Source: an uncultured Modestobacter sp.
Lineage (GTDB): Bacteria > Actinomycetota > Actinomycetes > Mycobacteriales > Geodermatophilaceae
Direction of reading: 5' to 3'
NCBI RefSeq assembly: GCF_947486615.1
Contig: NZ_CANKUD010000004.1
Location: 425,858 to 489,857 of the forward strand
DNA length: 64,000 bases
Made by a program: the position numbers and the translations under genes. The notes beneath the pieces were generated by a model. The model made no database searches, was not told the DNA's origin, and saw nothing but the letters and a program-made list of their open reading frames with translations. Positions 50,402-59,059 of the stretch are shown here, piece by piece (the stretch's first letter is position 1; every line of letters begins with the position of its first letter).

Positions 50402-52464
50402 CGCGGGTCCTCCGAGGTGGTCTCGGTGGACGGCGGAGGCGGCACCGGGACGTCGTGCGGGTCCATCAGCCGGACGGCGTCCGCCGGGGGCGCTGTCGTC
50501 GGGGGGAGCGCGGCCGGCTCGGGGCCGTCGTCCGGGGTCGGCACGTCGGTGACCTGCACGTGGCTGGACAGCCCGTGCGTGGTCTTCTCCCAGTAGAACG
50601 GGTTGACCAGCAGCTGCCAGAGCGCCTTGTAGGAGGCGACCGAGTGCAGCAGCCAGTAGAGCGGGGAGAGCAGCGCGAACGGCACCAGGCCGTAGGTGCG
50701 CCGCTTGAAGCCGGCCAGCAGCGACAGGTAGATGATCACGCCGTTGCCCAGCAGCAGGTTCGCCAGGCTGACCTGCACCAGCCACTCCGGCAGCGCCGGC
50801 ACGAGCGCCCCGGGCCAGAGCAGCTCCACGACGAGCATCGCGTAGAGCCAGGGGGTGGCCAGGAACATCAACGGGGTGCCGCCGATGAGCAGCGCGAAGC
50901 CGGCCGTCTGCCGCGGGCCGACGCTGCGCAGCAGCCGCCACGGGTGCCGGGTGTGCACCAGCACCGTCTGCATGTAGCCCTTGATCCACCGGCTGCGCTG
51001 GCGGACCCAGTTGCCGACGGCCATGTTGGCCTCCTCGTACGTCGTCGAGTTGACGACGGCGACGCGGTGGCCGCGGGCGGAGGCGCGGATGCCGAGGTCG
51101 GCGTCCTCGGTGACGTTGTAGGGGTCCCAGCCGCCGAGGTCGCGCAGCAGGTCGGTGCGGAAGTGGTTGCTCGTGCCGCCCAGCGGGATCGGCAGCCGCA
51201 GCTTGTCCAGACCGGCCAGGGTGTAGTCGAACCAGGAGGAGTACTCCAGGGTGAACATCCGGGTGAGCAGGTTCTCCCGGGCGTTGAAGTAGTTCAGCGC
51301 CGCCTGCACGCAGACCAGGTCGTCCCCGCCCTTGCCGAAGGCGACGACCGACTTCTTCAGCTGGTCGGGGTCGGGGCGGTCCTCGGCGTCGTAGATGACC
51401 ACGTACTCGCCGCGGGCGAAGGCCAGCCCGACGTTGCAGGCGCGCGGCTTGGTCTTGGGCAGCGAGTGCGGCACGACCACGATCCGGACGATGTCCGGCG
51501 GGGCGGCGGCCAGCGCCGCAGTGAGCGTCTCCGGGTCGTCCTCCTCCAGCAGGAGCAGGATCTCCAGCTTCTCCCGCGGCCAGTCCAGGTCGGCGAGGTT
51601 GCGCATCAGCAGCCCGACGATCCCGGCCTCCCGGTAGACCGGGACCAGGATCGTGTAGATCGGCAGGTCGGCGTCCTCGAGGGCGGCGACCTCCCCGTCG
51701 GTCACCTGCTCGACGGTCTCCCAGGCGGTGCCGACCGTGCTGATCAGCGCCTTGGTGCCCACGGCCAGGGCGACGGCGACGTTCACCGTGGCGACCAGCA
51801 CCAGCATGGTCAGCGACGGGTCGAGCACCAGCCCGGTGACGGTGGCGGCCAGCAGGGCCACCGCGGCGGCGACCTGCGGCCAGACGAAGACGGTGGACGC
51901 CGACTCGTCGGGCCGGCGTTCGGCCAGCGACTGGACGGCGTCGTGCACCAGCTCGTCGCGCCACACGGTGCGCAGCGCCCGCTGCACGTCCCAGTCGGTG
52001 GTCACCACCTGGCGCACCCGGGGGATGCCGGTGCGCTGCACCACCTCCTCGGCGATGTGCGCCGACGGGCGCCCGGCGGTGGCGACGACGACCTGCGGCT
52101 GCCCGTCGTCGTCCTGCTCGACCCGCAGCGGCAACCAGGTCTCCCGAGCCAGCATGGCGGCCGGGAAGCGGTGGGCCAGCTCCTCGTCGACGTCGACCGG
52201 GTCGACGAAGGCGAGGTCGGCGCCCCACACCTCGGCGAGGGCCACGTACAGCTGGCGGCGGGTCACCCAGCCGCGGGCCAGGACGACGGCGCCCAGCGGT
52301 GCGCCGACCCGGTGGTGCTGCTCCAGGGCCTCGGTGAGCTGGTCGGGGGTGAGCACCCCCTGCTCGACCAGCACGTCGCCGAGCCGCTCCGGCGCCGCGT
52401 GCCGGCCGCGGGCAGGGCGGGGCCCGGGACCCGAGGAGGCGCCACCGGGCGCGACGACCGTCAC
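50398..52464 (-). CDS. GT2 family glycosyltransferase with N-terminal MshEN domain (NfrB-like)
   Basis: The 688-residue protein opens with an MshEN domain: two 24-residue motifs RLGDVLVEQGVLTPDQLTEA... and PLGAVVLARGWVTRRQL... separated by HRVGA, the spacing of c-di-GMP-binding MshEN. Two membrane helices (residues about 195-240) precede a GT2 catalytic domain with IYTILVPVYREA, IYDAEDRPDPDQ, TEDADLG and the processive RQRSRWIKGY. More membrane helices follow. It resembles the c-di-GMP-controlled NfrB of Gram-negative bacteria. It probably polymerises an exopolysaccharide. It is divergent from TasA copy 2. Confidence 0.88.
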   Translation of the reverse strand: MTVVAPGGASSGPGPRPARGRHAAPERLGDVLVEQGVLTPDQLTEALEQHHRVGAPLGAVVLARGWVTRRQLYVALAEVWGADLAFVDPVDVDEELAHRFPAAMLARETWLPLRVEQDDDGQPQVVVATAGRPSAHIAEEVVQRTGIPRVRQVVTTDWDVQRALRTVWRDELVHDAVQSLAERRPDESASTVFVWPQVAAAVALLAATVTGLVLDPSLTMLVLVATVNVAVALAVGTKALISTVGTAWETVEQVTDGEVAALEDADLPIYTILVPVYREAGIVGLLMRNLADLDWPREKLEILLLLEEDDPETLTAALAAAPPDIVRIVVVPHSLPKTKPRACNVGLAFARGEYVVIYDAEDRPDPDQLKKSVVAFGKGGDDLVCVQAALNYFNARENLLTRMFTLEYSSWFDYTLAGLDKLRLPIPLGGTSNHFRTDLLRDLGGWDPYNVTEDADLGIRASARGHRVAVVNSTTYEEANMAVGNWVRQRSRWIKGYMQTVLVHTRHPWRLLRSVGPRQTAGFALLIGGTPLMFLATPWLYAMLVVELLWPGALVPALPEWLVQVSLANLLLGNGVIIYLSLLAGFKRRTYGLVPFALLSPLYWLLHSVASYKALWQLLVNPFYWEKTTHGLSSHVQVTDVPTPDDGPEPAALPPTTAPPADAVRLMDPHDVPVPPPPSTETTSEDPR

Positions 52465-52542
52465 CCCGGGGTGGTCGGCACCCGGACGGGCCGGCTGGCG
52501 TCCTCGGCGGCCGACGTCACCCGGGTGGGTGACGCCGACGGT

Positions 52543-52586
52543 CTTGCGGATCCCTTGCGGTTCCCTGGCGCCGACGCTGCGGGAGG
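52543..52586 (+). promoter_or_regulatory. Array of four 11-bp direct repeats, second copy
   Basis: Four contiguous 11-base units, CTTGCGGATCC, CTTGCGGTTCC, CTGGCGCCGAC and GCTGCGGGAGG, end 63 bases before the TasA copy 2 start. Unit order and spacing match 7605-7648. The array lies between divergent genes, 78 bases from the glycosyltransferase start, so it may control both. Confidence 0.7.
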
Positions 52587-52593
52587 CGGCGCA

Positions 52594-52639
52594 GGGTCGG
52601 TGCCGAGCCGGGCGGAGACCCTCCGGCCCGCACCGACCC
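52594..52639 (+). other. Leader hairpin before TasA copy 2
   Basis: GGGTCGGTGC (52594-52603) and GCACCGACCC (52630-52639) are perfect complements, ending one base before the AGGAG ribosome binding site. The position parallels the hairpin of copy 1; the sequence does not. Confidence 0.55.
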
Positions 52640-52649
52640 GAGGAGTGAC

Positions 52650-53264
52650 GTGAACGCCAGCAGCACCGCCCCCCGCACCCGACGGCTCACCGTGGCCCGG
52701 CTGATCGGCACCGTCGGCGTCGTCGGCGCGGCCGCCGCCGTCGCCGGGATGGGCACCTTCGGCGCCTTCACCGACAGCACCAGCCCGGCGCCGGTGTCCA
52801 TCCAGTCCGGCATCGTCTCGATCGCCCTCGCCGCGGCCGACGGCTCGGCCACCGTGCCGCTGGCCTTCGACGGCGTCGTCCCCGGCGCCTCGGTCACCCA
52901 GGCCCTGGACCTGGTCAACGACGGCGACTCGGCCCTGGCCTCGGTGGAGCTGGACACCCGGGCCACCACCTCCAGCGTGATGGACACCGACACCGTGCAC
53001 GGCTTGCAGATGACCGTGCGCTCCTGCTCGGAGGCCTGGACCGAGGACTTCACCTGCGCCGGCGACGTGGACACGCTGCTGGCCTCCGGTCCCGTGGTCC
53101 GCGACTCGGAGCTGACCGCGCCGGCCAGCCTGGCCGCCGGTGCCACCGACCACCTGGCCGTCACCCTGGCGCTGCCGGCGTCGGCCGACGACGCCTTCAA
53201 GGCCAAGTCCAGCGAGCTCGCGCTGACCTTCACCGCCACCCAGCGGGGCGGCACCGACCGCTGA
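52650..53264 (+). CDS. TasA/camelysin family secreted fibre protein (copy 2)
   Basis: The 204-residue protein has a basic start (MNASSTAPRTRRLTVARL), the hydrophobic GTVGVVGAAAAVAGMGTFGAFTDST segment nearly identical to copy 1, and a beta-rich mature part with two cysteines (RSCSEAW, DFTCAGD). The C-terminal TDHLAVTLALPASAD also matches copy 1. It has no SipW gene next to it, so it must depend on the one at 6208-6858. AGGAG precedes the GTG start. The neighbouring polysaccharide synthase suggests a matrix role. Confidence 0.85.
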   Translation: MNASSTAPRTRRLTVARLIGTVGVVGAAAAVAGMGTFGAFTDSTSPAPVSIQSGIVSIALAAADGSATVPLAFDGVVPGASVTQALDLVNDGDSALASVELDTRATTSSVMDTDTVHGLQMTVRSCSEAWTEDFTCAGDVDTLLASGPVVRDSELTAPASLAAGATDHLAVTLALPASADDAFKAKSSELALTFTATQRGGTDR

Positions 53265-53304
53265 CCTGCCGCCCGGGCCCCTGACCCGGCCGGGCCCGCC
53301 CTAC

Positions 53305-53353
53305 CGACGGTGCAGGAGCTGGTGCGCACGAGCGCCCGGCTCCTGCACCGTCG
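53305..53353 (+). terminator. Terminator of TasA copy 2
   Basis: CGACGGTGCAGGAGC (53305-53319) and GCTCCTGCACCGTCG (53339-53353) form a perfect 15-bp stem 40 bases after the stop codon. Confidence 0.85.
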
Positions 53354-53416
53354 TCGTCCCCGGGGTGGCTACCGTCGGCTGGACGGTCGCAGCGGGCGAC
53401 CGGGGACGGGGGCCTG

Positions 53417-53665
53417 ATGGCGAGCCTGGAGCAGTTGCGACGGTTCGGGCTGGTGCTGGAGATGGCCGAGGCGGCCGGGGACGGGGACTGGGCCGGCTGG
53501 ACCCGGGTGCTGGCCGGCCTGGACGAGGACACCCGGGCCGACGTCGTCCGGCAGTCCTCCCTGGTGATCGCCATGCTCTGCGACCGCGAGGCGGAGCGGC
53601 GGGGGATCACCCGGGACCAGTTCCTGGCCCAGTTCCGCGCCGAGGCGATGGACGCACTGGGCTGA
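53417..53665 (+). CDS. Hypothetical helical protein (82 aa)
   Basis: The 82-residue acidic protein (ASLEQLRRFGLVLEMAEAAGDGDW...) is predicted all-helical, without signal peptide or membrane segment. It begins with ATG just after GGGGGCCTG, a weak ribosome site. No family recognised. Confidence 0.5.
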   Translation: MASLEQLRRFGLVLEMAEAAGDGDWAGWTRVLAGLDEDTRADVVRQSSLVIAMLCDREAERRGITRDQFLAQFRAEAMDALG

Positions 53666-53675
53666 ACGCCCAGGC

Positions 53676-53780
53676 GTGCCCGGTCGCCGTCGCGGGCACC
53701 CGCAGCGGCAGGCCGCCGCGTTCGCTCGCGTCGACGACGACCCCGGCTGGCTGGAGCTGCTGCGGGTACGGCTCGGCTGA
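53676..53780 (+). CDS. Possible 34-codon ORF
   Basis: A GTG-initiated frame encodes an arginine-rich start followed by AAFARVDDDPGWLELLRVRLG. It directly follows the 82-residue gene in a different frame. It could be a small protein, the remnant of a longer C-terminus after a frameshift, or chance. There is no ribosome site I would trust. Confidence 0.2.
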   Translation: MPGRRRGHPQRQAAAFARVDDDPGWLELLRVRLG

Positions 53781-53789
53781 GCCGGCGGG

Positions 53790-54449
53790 TCAGGCACGGA
53801 CCGGCGGCTCGGCGCTCCGCCGTTCCAGGAAGTAGGCGCCCAGCGCACCGGCCAGGGTGGCGAAGACGGCGACCGACCAGACCGCCAGCGCCACCTCCAG
53901 GAAGCGGGCGAGGCCGTGGTCGGTGGCCAGTGGCTCGCCGGTGACCGTGGCCAGCGCGGCGCCGTGCAGCGCCGGGCCGTAGGTGTCGTAGGCGCCCACC
54001 ACGTAGAGCAGCTGGCTGCTGCCGAGCACGACCACCCCGGAGACCGCGGTCAGCCAGCCGATCCGGCTCGACAGCAGCCGGCCGGCCGAGCGTGAGCCGC
54101 GGACCGCCGCGGACAGCACCCCGCCGATCCGGGCGGTGCGGAGCAGGGTGAGGGCGCGGGCGAAGCGCAGGAAGGGCAGCGCCAGGAACAGCAGCTGCCA
54201 CCAGTTGCGCCCCCAGAACCGCCGCTGGCTGGGCGCCCGGTACGCCCGGACGGCGAACTCGGCCACGAACACCGCCCAGCACACCCAGCCGGCCACGGTC
54301 AGCGAGGTGACCAGCCACGGCTCCCGGGCCAGCGACTGGCCCAGCACGACGAGCACGAAGACCAGGCCGAGCACGCCCATCGGCCGGTCCAGGCGTCGGG
54401 CGAGGCCCTCGGTCTCGACGGGGTCGTCGGTGGTGTCGTCGGCGCGCAT
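53790..54449 (-). CDS. Voltage-gated channel-like membrane protein with degenerate selectivity filter
   Basis: The 219-residue protein has a six-helix layout. The S4-like segment FLRFARALTLLRTARIGG has arginines at regular spacing as in voltage sensors; two more hydrophobic helices follow with a re-entrant loop between them. The position of the TVGYG potassium filter reads ATVTGEP, so potassium selectivity is doubtful. It may be a sensor-only or non-selective protein. It starts at ATG 54449 upstream of tRNA-Leu on the same strand. Confidence 0.65.
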   Translation of the reverse strand: MRADDTTDDPVETEGLARRLDRPMGVLGLVFVLVVLGQSLAREPWLVTSLTVAGWVCWAVFVAEFAVRAYRAPSQRRFWGRNWWQLLFLALPFLRFARALTLLRTARIGGVLSAAVRGSRSAGRLLSSRIGWLTAVSGVVVLGSSQLLYVVGAYDTYGPALHGAALATVTGEPLATDHGLARFLEVALAVWSVAVFATLAGALGAYFLERRSAEPPVRA

Positions 54450-54499
54450 GGGAGGTGCCTACCCCGCTGCCGCCGGCTCAGCGGATCGACCGTGGTCGG

Positions 54500-54580
54500 T
54501 GCGGGAGAGGGGAGTCGAACCCCTACGCCCGAAGGCACCAGGACCTAAACCTGGCGTGGCTGCCGTTACACCACTCCCGC
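54500..54580 (-). tRNA. tRNA-Leu (anticodon TAG)
   Basis: The minus-strand sequence folds as a class II tRNA: acceptor GCGGGAG/CTCCCGC, D arm with GTGTAACGGC, anticodon stem CCAGG/CCTGG with loop TTTAGGT (anticodon TAG), long variable arm TGCCTTCGGGCG and T arm AGGGGTTCGACTCCCCT. The CCA end is not encoded. The long variable arm and the anticodon indicate leucine (CUA codon). Confidence 0.93.
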
Positions 54581-54644
54581 GTGCGAGGGAGTCTAGGAGG
54601 CGCCCAGTCGGCCGGACGCGCGTCCATCTGGCAGGCTGTCGCCC

Positions 54645-54878
54645 GTGCCGAGGACCCCTGACCAGATCCAGCAGGAGATCGACGCCGCCCGCGAGTCGCT
54701 GGCGGCCACCCTGGACGAGCTGGCGTTCCGCACCAGCCCCAAGCGCCTGAGCGAGCAGGGCAAGGCGAAGGCGCAGGAGTTCCTGCAGAGCCCGCCCGGC
54801 ATCGCCATCGTCAGCGTCGTGGGCCTGACCATCACCTTCGTGGTGACCCGGAGGATCGTCCGCCGCATCCGGCACTGA
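54645..54878 (+). CDS. DUF3618 family small membrane protein
   Basis: The 77-residue protein has the DUF3618 pattern: PDQIQQEIDAARESLAATLDELAFRTSPKRL then a membrane segment (GIAIVSVVGLTITFVVT) and a basic tail RRIVRRIRH. It is much shorter than the DUF3618 protein at 9901-10533. Function unknown. GTG 54645 is the likely start. Confidence 0.8.
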   Translation: MPRTPDQIQQEIDAARESLAATLDELAFRTSPKRLSEQGKAKAQEFLQSPPGIAIVSVVGLTITFVVTRRIVRRIRH

Positions 54879-54994
54879 CGTGATCGGCGTCCGGCCGGCC
54901 ACGCCCCGGACCGTCGATGCGGACGACGTCCTCGGCGTCGCCGCCCTGGGCGAGTCGGCTGACGATCCGCCGTCCGGCTGACACCCTGCGCTGT

Positions 54995-55705
54995 ATGTGG
55001 CCTCGGATCGGCAGCACGGCGCTCGTGGCGCTGGTCTCGCTCAGCGGGTGCGGCTTCCTCGACGAGCCGGCCCGCCCATCGGCCGACGCCCCCCTCGTCA
55101 GCGCGTCGGTCGCGGCGCCCCCGGCCGGGCCGCAGGTCCTGGTCACCACGTCGCTCACCGACGACGAGTCGGACCTGCCCTTCGCCCCGTTCCACGCCGA
55201 CCTCGAGGTGGCCGTCCACCCGGAGGTCGCCGGGTGGCCGCAGCTCGGTCCCCACTGGCCGGCCGACTGCGGTCACGGCGCCGAGGAGACCATGCGGTAC
55301 CTGGCCGTCGACCTGGAGCTGGTCGACCGCTCCGAGCAGCAGATCGCCCTGGCGGCCGGGGTGTCACTCACGAGCGCGCCGGGCGCCGGTACGGACGCCG
55401 CCGCGGTCGGCGTCTTCGTCGAGTCCGGCGACCCGGACACCCGGTACTGCGAGGGCGGGGAGCGCACCCCGGCGGTGGACCACCTGCTCGTCCTCGGTGC
55501 GCCGGGTGAGCCGGTGACCGTGACCGTCTTCCTGGTCGCCGGGGCCGAGGCGCCGACGGACGCCCTCACCGGCCTGACCCTGGCGGTGACCGAGCTGCGC
55601 AACCGCTCGTACGGCCCTTCACGCGACACCGCGTGGCTGGTGGACGGGGCGCCGGTGCACGCGTGCGGGGAAGAGCCCGGTGGGCTCTGCGTCGACATCG
55701 GCTGA
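54995..55705 (+). CDS. Predicted lipoprotein, function unknown
   Basis: The 236-residue protein has a short signal peptide with lipobox LSGC at residue 19 (MWPRIGSTALVALVSLSGCGF). The mature part is Pro/Ala-rich at first, then beta-rich with four further cysteines (ADCGHG, RYCEGG, HACGEE, GLCVDIG). No family recognised. ATG 54995 is chosen because it gives the correct signal-peptide length. Confidence 0.65.
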   Translation: MWPRIGSTALVALVSLSGCGFLDEPARPSADAPLVSASVAAPPAGPQVLVTTSLTDDESDLPFAPFHADLEVAVHPEVAGWPQLGPHWPADCGHGAEETMRYLAVDLELVDRSEQQIALAAGVSLTSAPGAGTDAAAVGVFVESGDPDTRYCEGGERTPAVDHLLVLGAPGEPVTVTVFLVAGAEAPTDALTGLTLAVTELRNRSYGPSRDTAWLVDGAPVHACGEEPGGLCVDIG

Positions 55706-55722
55706 GGCGCACACTCGGTTCC

Positions 55723-56220
55723 GTGAGCCATCCCCAGCCCGACCCGGCCGGCCCCGGACAGGAGTCGGTCTGGAGCTACCCGCGCCCGCCGTCGGCGCAG
55801 GTGACCGGCCGGCTCGTCGAGATCGTCCTCGGCGGGCAGGTCATCGCCCGCACCGACCGCGCCGTCCGGGTCTGCGAGACCAGTCACCCGCCGGTGTTCT
55901 ACGTGCCCGCCGCCGACGTCACCCCCGGCGTCCTGGAGCAGGCGGCCGGGTCGTCCTGGTGCGAGTTCAAGGGCATGGCCACCTACTGGGACGCCGTGGT
56001 CGACGGGGTGCGGCACTCCTCGATCGCCTGGTCCTACGAGCGGCCGACCGCCGGCTACGAGCAGCTGCGCGGGGCGCTGGCCTTCTACCCGAGCCGCCTG
56101 GACGGCGCGACGGTCGACGGCGAACCGGTGCGCGCCCAGGCCGGTGACTTCTACGGCGGCTGGATCACCGACGAGGTGGTGGGCCCGTTCAAGGGGGATC
56201 CGGGCACCCGGGGCTGGTGA
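55723..56220 (+). CDS. DUF427 domain protein
   Basis: The 165-residue protein matches the DUF427 family: YPRPPSAQVTGRLVEIVLGGQVIARTDRAVRVCETSHPPVFYVPAADV in sections, then CEFKGMATYWDAVVDG and AWSYERPTAGYEQLRGALAFYP. The conserved pieces suggest a small ligand-binding barrel. Function unknown. GTG 55723 lies 15 bases after the lipoprotein stop. Confidence 0.88.
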   Translation: MSHPQPDPAGPGQESVWSYPRPPSAQVTGRLVEIVLGGQVIARTDRAVRVCETSHPPVFYVPAADVTPGVLEQAAGSSWCEFKGMATYWDAVVDGVRHSSIAWSYERPTAGYEQLRGALAFYPSRLDGATVDGEPVRAQAGDFYGGWITDEVVGPFKGDPGTRGW

Positions 56221-56224
56221 AGGG

Positions 56225-56241
56225 GTACCCCCCGGGGGTAC
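56225..56241 (+). promoter_or_regulatory. CsoR operator
   Basis: GTACCCCCCGGGGGTAC is a near-perfect palindrome, ten bases before the csoR start codon. It matches the TACCC..GGGTA sites of copper-sensing CsoR repressors. Autoregulation and control of the copZ-copA genes downstream are expected. Confidence 0.85.
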
Positions 56242-56251
56242 GGTCGATCGC

Positions 56252-56545
56252 ATGACGGGCTATGCCGGCAACAAGGACGAGGTCCTGGCGCGGCTCAAGC
56301 GGGTCGAGGGCCAGGTCCGGGGCATCGCCCGGATGGTCGAGGACGACACCTACTGCATCGACGTCCTCACCCAGGTCTCCGCGGCCACCAAGGCGCTGCA
56401 GGCGGTCGCCCTCGGGTTGCTCGACGACCACCTGGGGCACTGCGTGCGCGACGCGGTGGCCAGCAGCGCGGAGGACGACGGCGCTGCCGCGGAGCAGAAG
56501 ATCGCCGAGGCGTCGGCCGCCATCGCCCGGCTCGTCCGTTCCTGA
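56252..56545 (+). CDS. csoR: Copper-sensing transcriptional repressor CsoR
   Basis: The 97-residue helical protein has DEVLARLKRVEGQVRGIARMVEDDTYCIDVLTQ with the first Cys ligand and DDHLGHC with the His and second Cys ligands, the C-H-C Cu(I) site of CsoR. A CsoR operator lies directly upstream and copper-export genes follow, so the assignment is firm. Confidence 0.92.
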   Translation: MTGYAGNKDEVLARLKRVEGQVRGIARMVEDDTYCIDVLTQVSAATKALQAVALGLLDDHLGHCVRDAVASSAEDDGAAAEQKIAEASAAIARLVRS

Positions 56546-56553
56546 CCCACCAC

Positions 56554-56583
56554 CTGGTCCACCGAACGCTGGTCCACCGAACG
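56554..56583 (+). repeat. Tandem 15-bp duplication
   Basis: CTGGTCCACCGAACG occurs twice in direct succession between csoR and copZ, just before the ribosome site GAGGAGAG. It may be a recent slippage event and could affect spacing or translation of copZ. Confidence 0.8.
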
Positions 56584-56597
56584 AGGAGAGAACCACC

Positions 56598-56804
56598 GTG
56601 CAGACCCTGGACTTCACCGTCACCGGCATGACCTGCCAGCACTGCGTCGCCTCCGTCACCGAGGAGGTCACCGAGCTCGCCGGCGTGCAGGAGGTCGACG
56701 TCGACCTGGCCTCCGGCCGGCTGCACGTCGTCGGCGACGTGACCGCCGACCAGGTGCAGGCTGCCGTCGCCGGGGCCGGCGACTACACCGCACAGCCGGC
56801 ATGA
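56598..56804 (+). CDS. copZ: Copper chaperone CopZ (HMA domain)
   Basis: The 68-residue protein is one HMA domain with the metal-binding GMTCQHC motif (residues about 11-17) and the expected beta-alpha-beta layout. It should pass Cu(I) to CopA, whose start overlaps its stop by four bases (ATGA). GAGGAGAG lies before the GTG start. Confidence 0.92.
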   Translation: MQTLDFTVTGMTCQHCVASVTEEVTELAGVQEVDVDLASGRLHVVGDVTADQVQAAVAGAGDYTAQPA

Positions 56805-59047
56805 CCGCCGGGCCCCAGGCGGGCCCGTCCACCGGCAGCCCGGCCGCCGGGGACGAGGTCCGCCTCGACATCACCGGCATGACCTGCGCCAGCTGCGCCA
56901 ACCGGATCGAGCGCAAGCTCAACAAGCTCGACGGCGTGCAGGCCAGCGTCAACTACGCGACCGAGGCCGCCACCGTGCGGTACGACCCCACCCGGGTCGA
57001 CACCGACCAGCTGCTGGCCACCGTCGCGGCGGCCGGCTACTCCGCCGCGCTGCCGGTCCCGCCGGCGGCCGAGGACGCCCCGGCGGCTCCCGACGCCTCG
57101 GACCCGGAGGCCGCGCTGCGGCAGCGGCTGCTGATCAGCGCCGCGCTGACCCTGCCGGTGCTGCTGCTGTCGATGGTCCCGGTGCTGCAGTTCGACAACT
57201 GGCAGTGGCTGGCGCTGACCCTGGCCAGCCCGGTCGCGGTCTGGGGTGCCTGGCCGTTCCACCGCGCCGCGGTGGTCAACGCCCGGCACGGGGCCAGCAC
57301 GATGGACACGCTGGTCTCCCTCGGCATCACCGCCGCCTACCTCTGGTCGCTGTGGGCGCTCTTCCTCGGCGAGGCGGGGATGCCCGGCATGCGGATGGAG
57401 TTCACCCTGCTGCCCCAGCAGGGTGCCGGCACCCACGAGATCTACCTCGAGGTCGCCGCGGCCGTGACCGTCTTCCTGCTCGCCGGGCGCTGGGCCGAGG
57501 CCCGCGCCAAGCGTCGCTCCGGGGCGGCCCTGGCCACCCTGCTGGAGCTGGGCGCGAAGGATGCCGCGGTGCTGCGCGACGGCCGCGAGGAGCGGGTGCC
57601 GATCGGGCAGCTGGCTGTGGGCGACCGGTTCGTCGTCCGGCCGGGGGAGAAGGTCGCCACCGACGGGGTCGTGGTCAGCGGCAGCTCAGCGGTCGACCTG
57701 TCGATGCTGACCGGGGAGAGCGTGCCGGTCGAGGTCGCCGAGGGCGACCGGGTCACCGGTGCGACGGTCAACGTCGGCGGCCGGGTGGTGGTCGAGGCCA
57801 CCCGGGTCGGCGCGGAGACGACGCTGGCCCAGCTCGGCCGGCTGGTTACCCAGGCGCAGAGCGGCAAGGCCCAGGTGCAGCGGCTGGCCGACCGGGTCTC
57901 GGCGGTGTTCGTCCCGGTCGTCCTGGTCATCGCGCTGGGCACCCTGGTCACCTGGCTGCTCACCACCGGCGATGCGACGGCCGCCTTCACCGCCGCCGTC
58001 GCCGTGCTGGTCATCGCCTGCCCGTGCGCCCTCGGCCTGGCCACCCCCACAGCACTGCTGGTCGGCACCGGCCGCGGCGCCCAGCTGGGCGTGCTGATCA
58101 AGGGCCCGGAGGTGCTGGAGAGCACCCGGCGGGTCGACACCGTGGTGCTGGACAAGACCGGCACGGTGACCACCGGGCAGATGAGCGTGGTCGAGGTCGT
58201 CGGGCACCCCGACACCCTGCGGCTGGCCGCCGCTGTCGAGGCCGGCTCCGAGCACCCGATCGCCCGCGCGGTCGTCGCCGCCGCCGGGGCGCCGCTCGCC
58301 CCGGTCGCCGGCTTCGCCAGCCAGGCCGGCATCGGTGTCACCGGCACCGTCGAGGGCCGGGACGTCGTCATCGGCGGTGCCGGTGAGCTGCCCGCCGACC
58401 TGGCCGAGGTCGTGGCCGCCGCCGAGGCGGCCGGGCGCACCGCCGTCCGGGTGGCCTGGGACGGCGAGGTCCGCGGCGTGGTCGTCGTCGCCGACACCGT
58501 CAAGCCCTCCAGTGCTGCCGCGATCACCCGGCTCCGCGCGCTCGGGCTGTCGCCGGTGCTGGTGACCGGGGACAACGCCGGGGCCGCCGCCGCGGTGGCC
58601 CGCAGCGTCGGCCTGGCCGCTGACGAGGTGATCGCCGGGGTGCTGCCGGCCGGCAAGGTGGACGTCGTCCGTGACCTGCAGGCCCGCGGGCGGGTGGTCG
58701 CCATGGTCGGGGACGGCGTCAACGACGCCCCGGCGCTGGCCCAGGCCGACCTGGGGCTGGCGATGGGCTCGGGCACCGACGTGGCGATCGAGGCCAGTGA
58801 CCTGACCCTGGTGCGCGCCGACCTGGACGCCGCGGTCGACGCCGTCCGGCTCTCCCGGCGCACCCTCGCGGTGATCAAGGGCAACCTGTTCTGGGCCTTC
58901 GCCTACAACGTGGCCCTCGTGCCGCTGGCCGCGCTGGGGTTCCTCAACCCGCTGCTGGCCGGGCTGGCGATGGCGGCGTCCTCGGTGCTGGTGGTGACCA
59001 ACAGCCTGCGGCTGCGCCGGTTCCGCTCCGTGGCCGGGGAGGCCTGA
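56801..59047 (+). CDS. copA: Copper-translocating P1B-type ATPase
   Basis: The 748-residue pump has an N-terminal HMA domain with GMTCASC (residues about 26-32), eight membrane helices, the actuator motif LTGESVPV, the ion channel [11 protein letters not shown], the phosphorylation DKTGT and [12 protein letters not shown]. The SEHPIARAV region contains the HP motif of P1B ATPases. CPC plus downstream YN and MSS ([12 protein letters not shown]) point to Cu(I). It is the last gene of csoR-copZ-copA. Confidence 0.94.
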   Translation: MTAGPQAGPSTGSPAAGDEVRLDITGMTCASCANRIERKLNKLDGVQASVNYATEAATVRYDPTRVDTDQLLATVAAAGYSAALPVPPAAEDAPAAPDASDPEAALRQRLLISAALTLPVLLLSMVPVLQFDNWQWLALTLASPVAVWGAWPFHRAAVVNARHGASTMDTLVSLGITAAYLWSLWALFLGEAGMPGMRMEFTLLPQQGAGTHEIYLEVAAAVTVFLLAGRWAEARAKRRSGAALATLLELGAKDAAVLRDGREERVPIGQLAVGDRFVVRPGEKVATDGVVVSGSSAVDLSMLTGESVPVEVAEGDRVTGATVNVGGRVVVEATRVGAETTLAQLGRLVTQAQSGKAQVQRLADRVSAVFVPVVLVIALGTLVTWLLTTGDATAAFTAAVAVLVIACPCALGLATPTALLVGTGRGAQLGVLIKGPEVLESTRRVDTVVLDKTGTVTTGQMSVVEVVGHPDTLRLAAAVEAGSEHPIARAVVAAAGAPLAPVAGFASQAGIGVTGTVEGRDVVIGGAGELPADLAEVVAAAEAAGRTAVRVAWDGEVRGVVVVADTVKPSSAAAITRLRALGLSPVLVTGDNAGAAAAVARSVGLAADEVIAGVLPAGKVDVVRDLQARGRVVAMVGDGVNDAPALAQADLGLAMGSGTDVAIEASDLTLVRADLDAAVDAVRLSRRTLAVIKGNLFWAFAYNVALVPLAALGFLNPLLAGLAMAASSVLVVTNSLRLRRFRSVAGEA

Positions 59048-59059
59048 GCGCGGGACGTC

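Noticed and set aside
54500..54580. tRNA-Leu as an integration site
   Set aside because: No integrase and no repeated 3' tRNA segment was seen on either side; the neighbours look like ordinary chromosomal genes.
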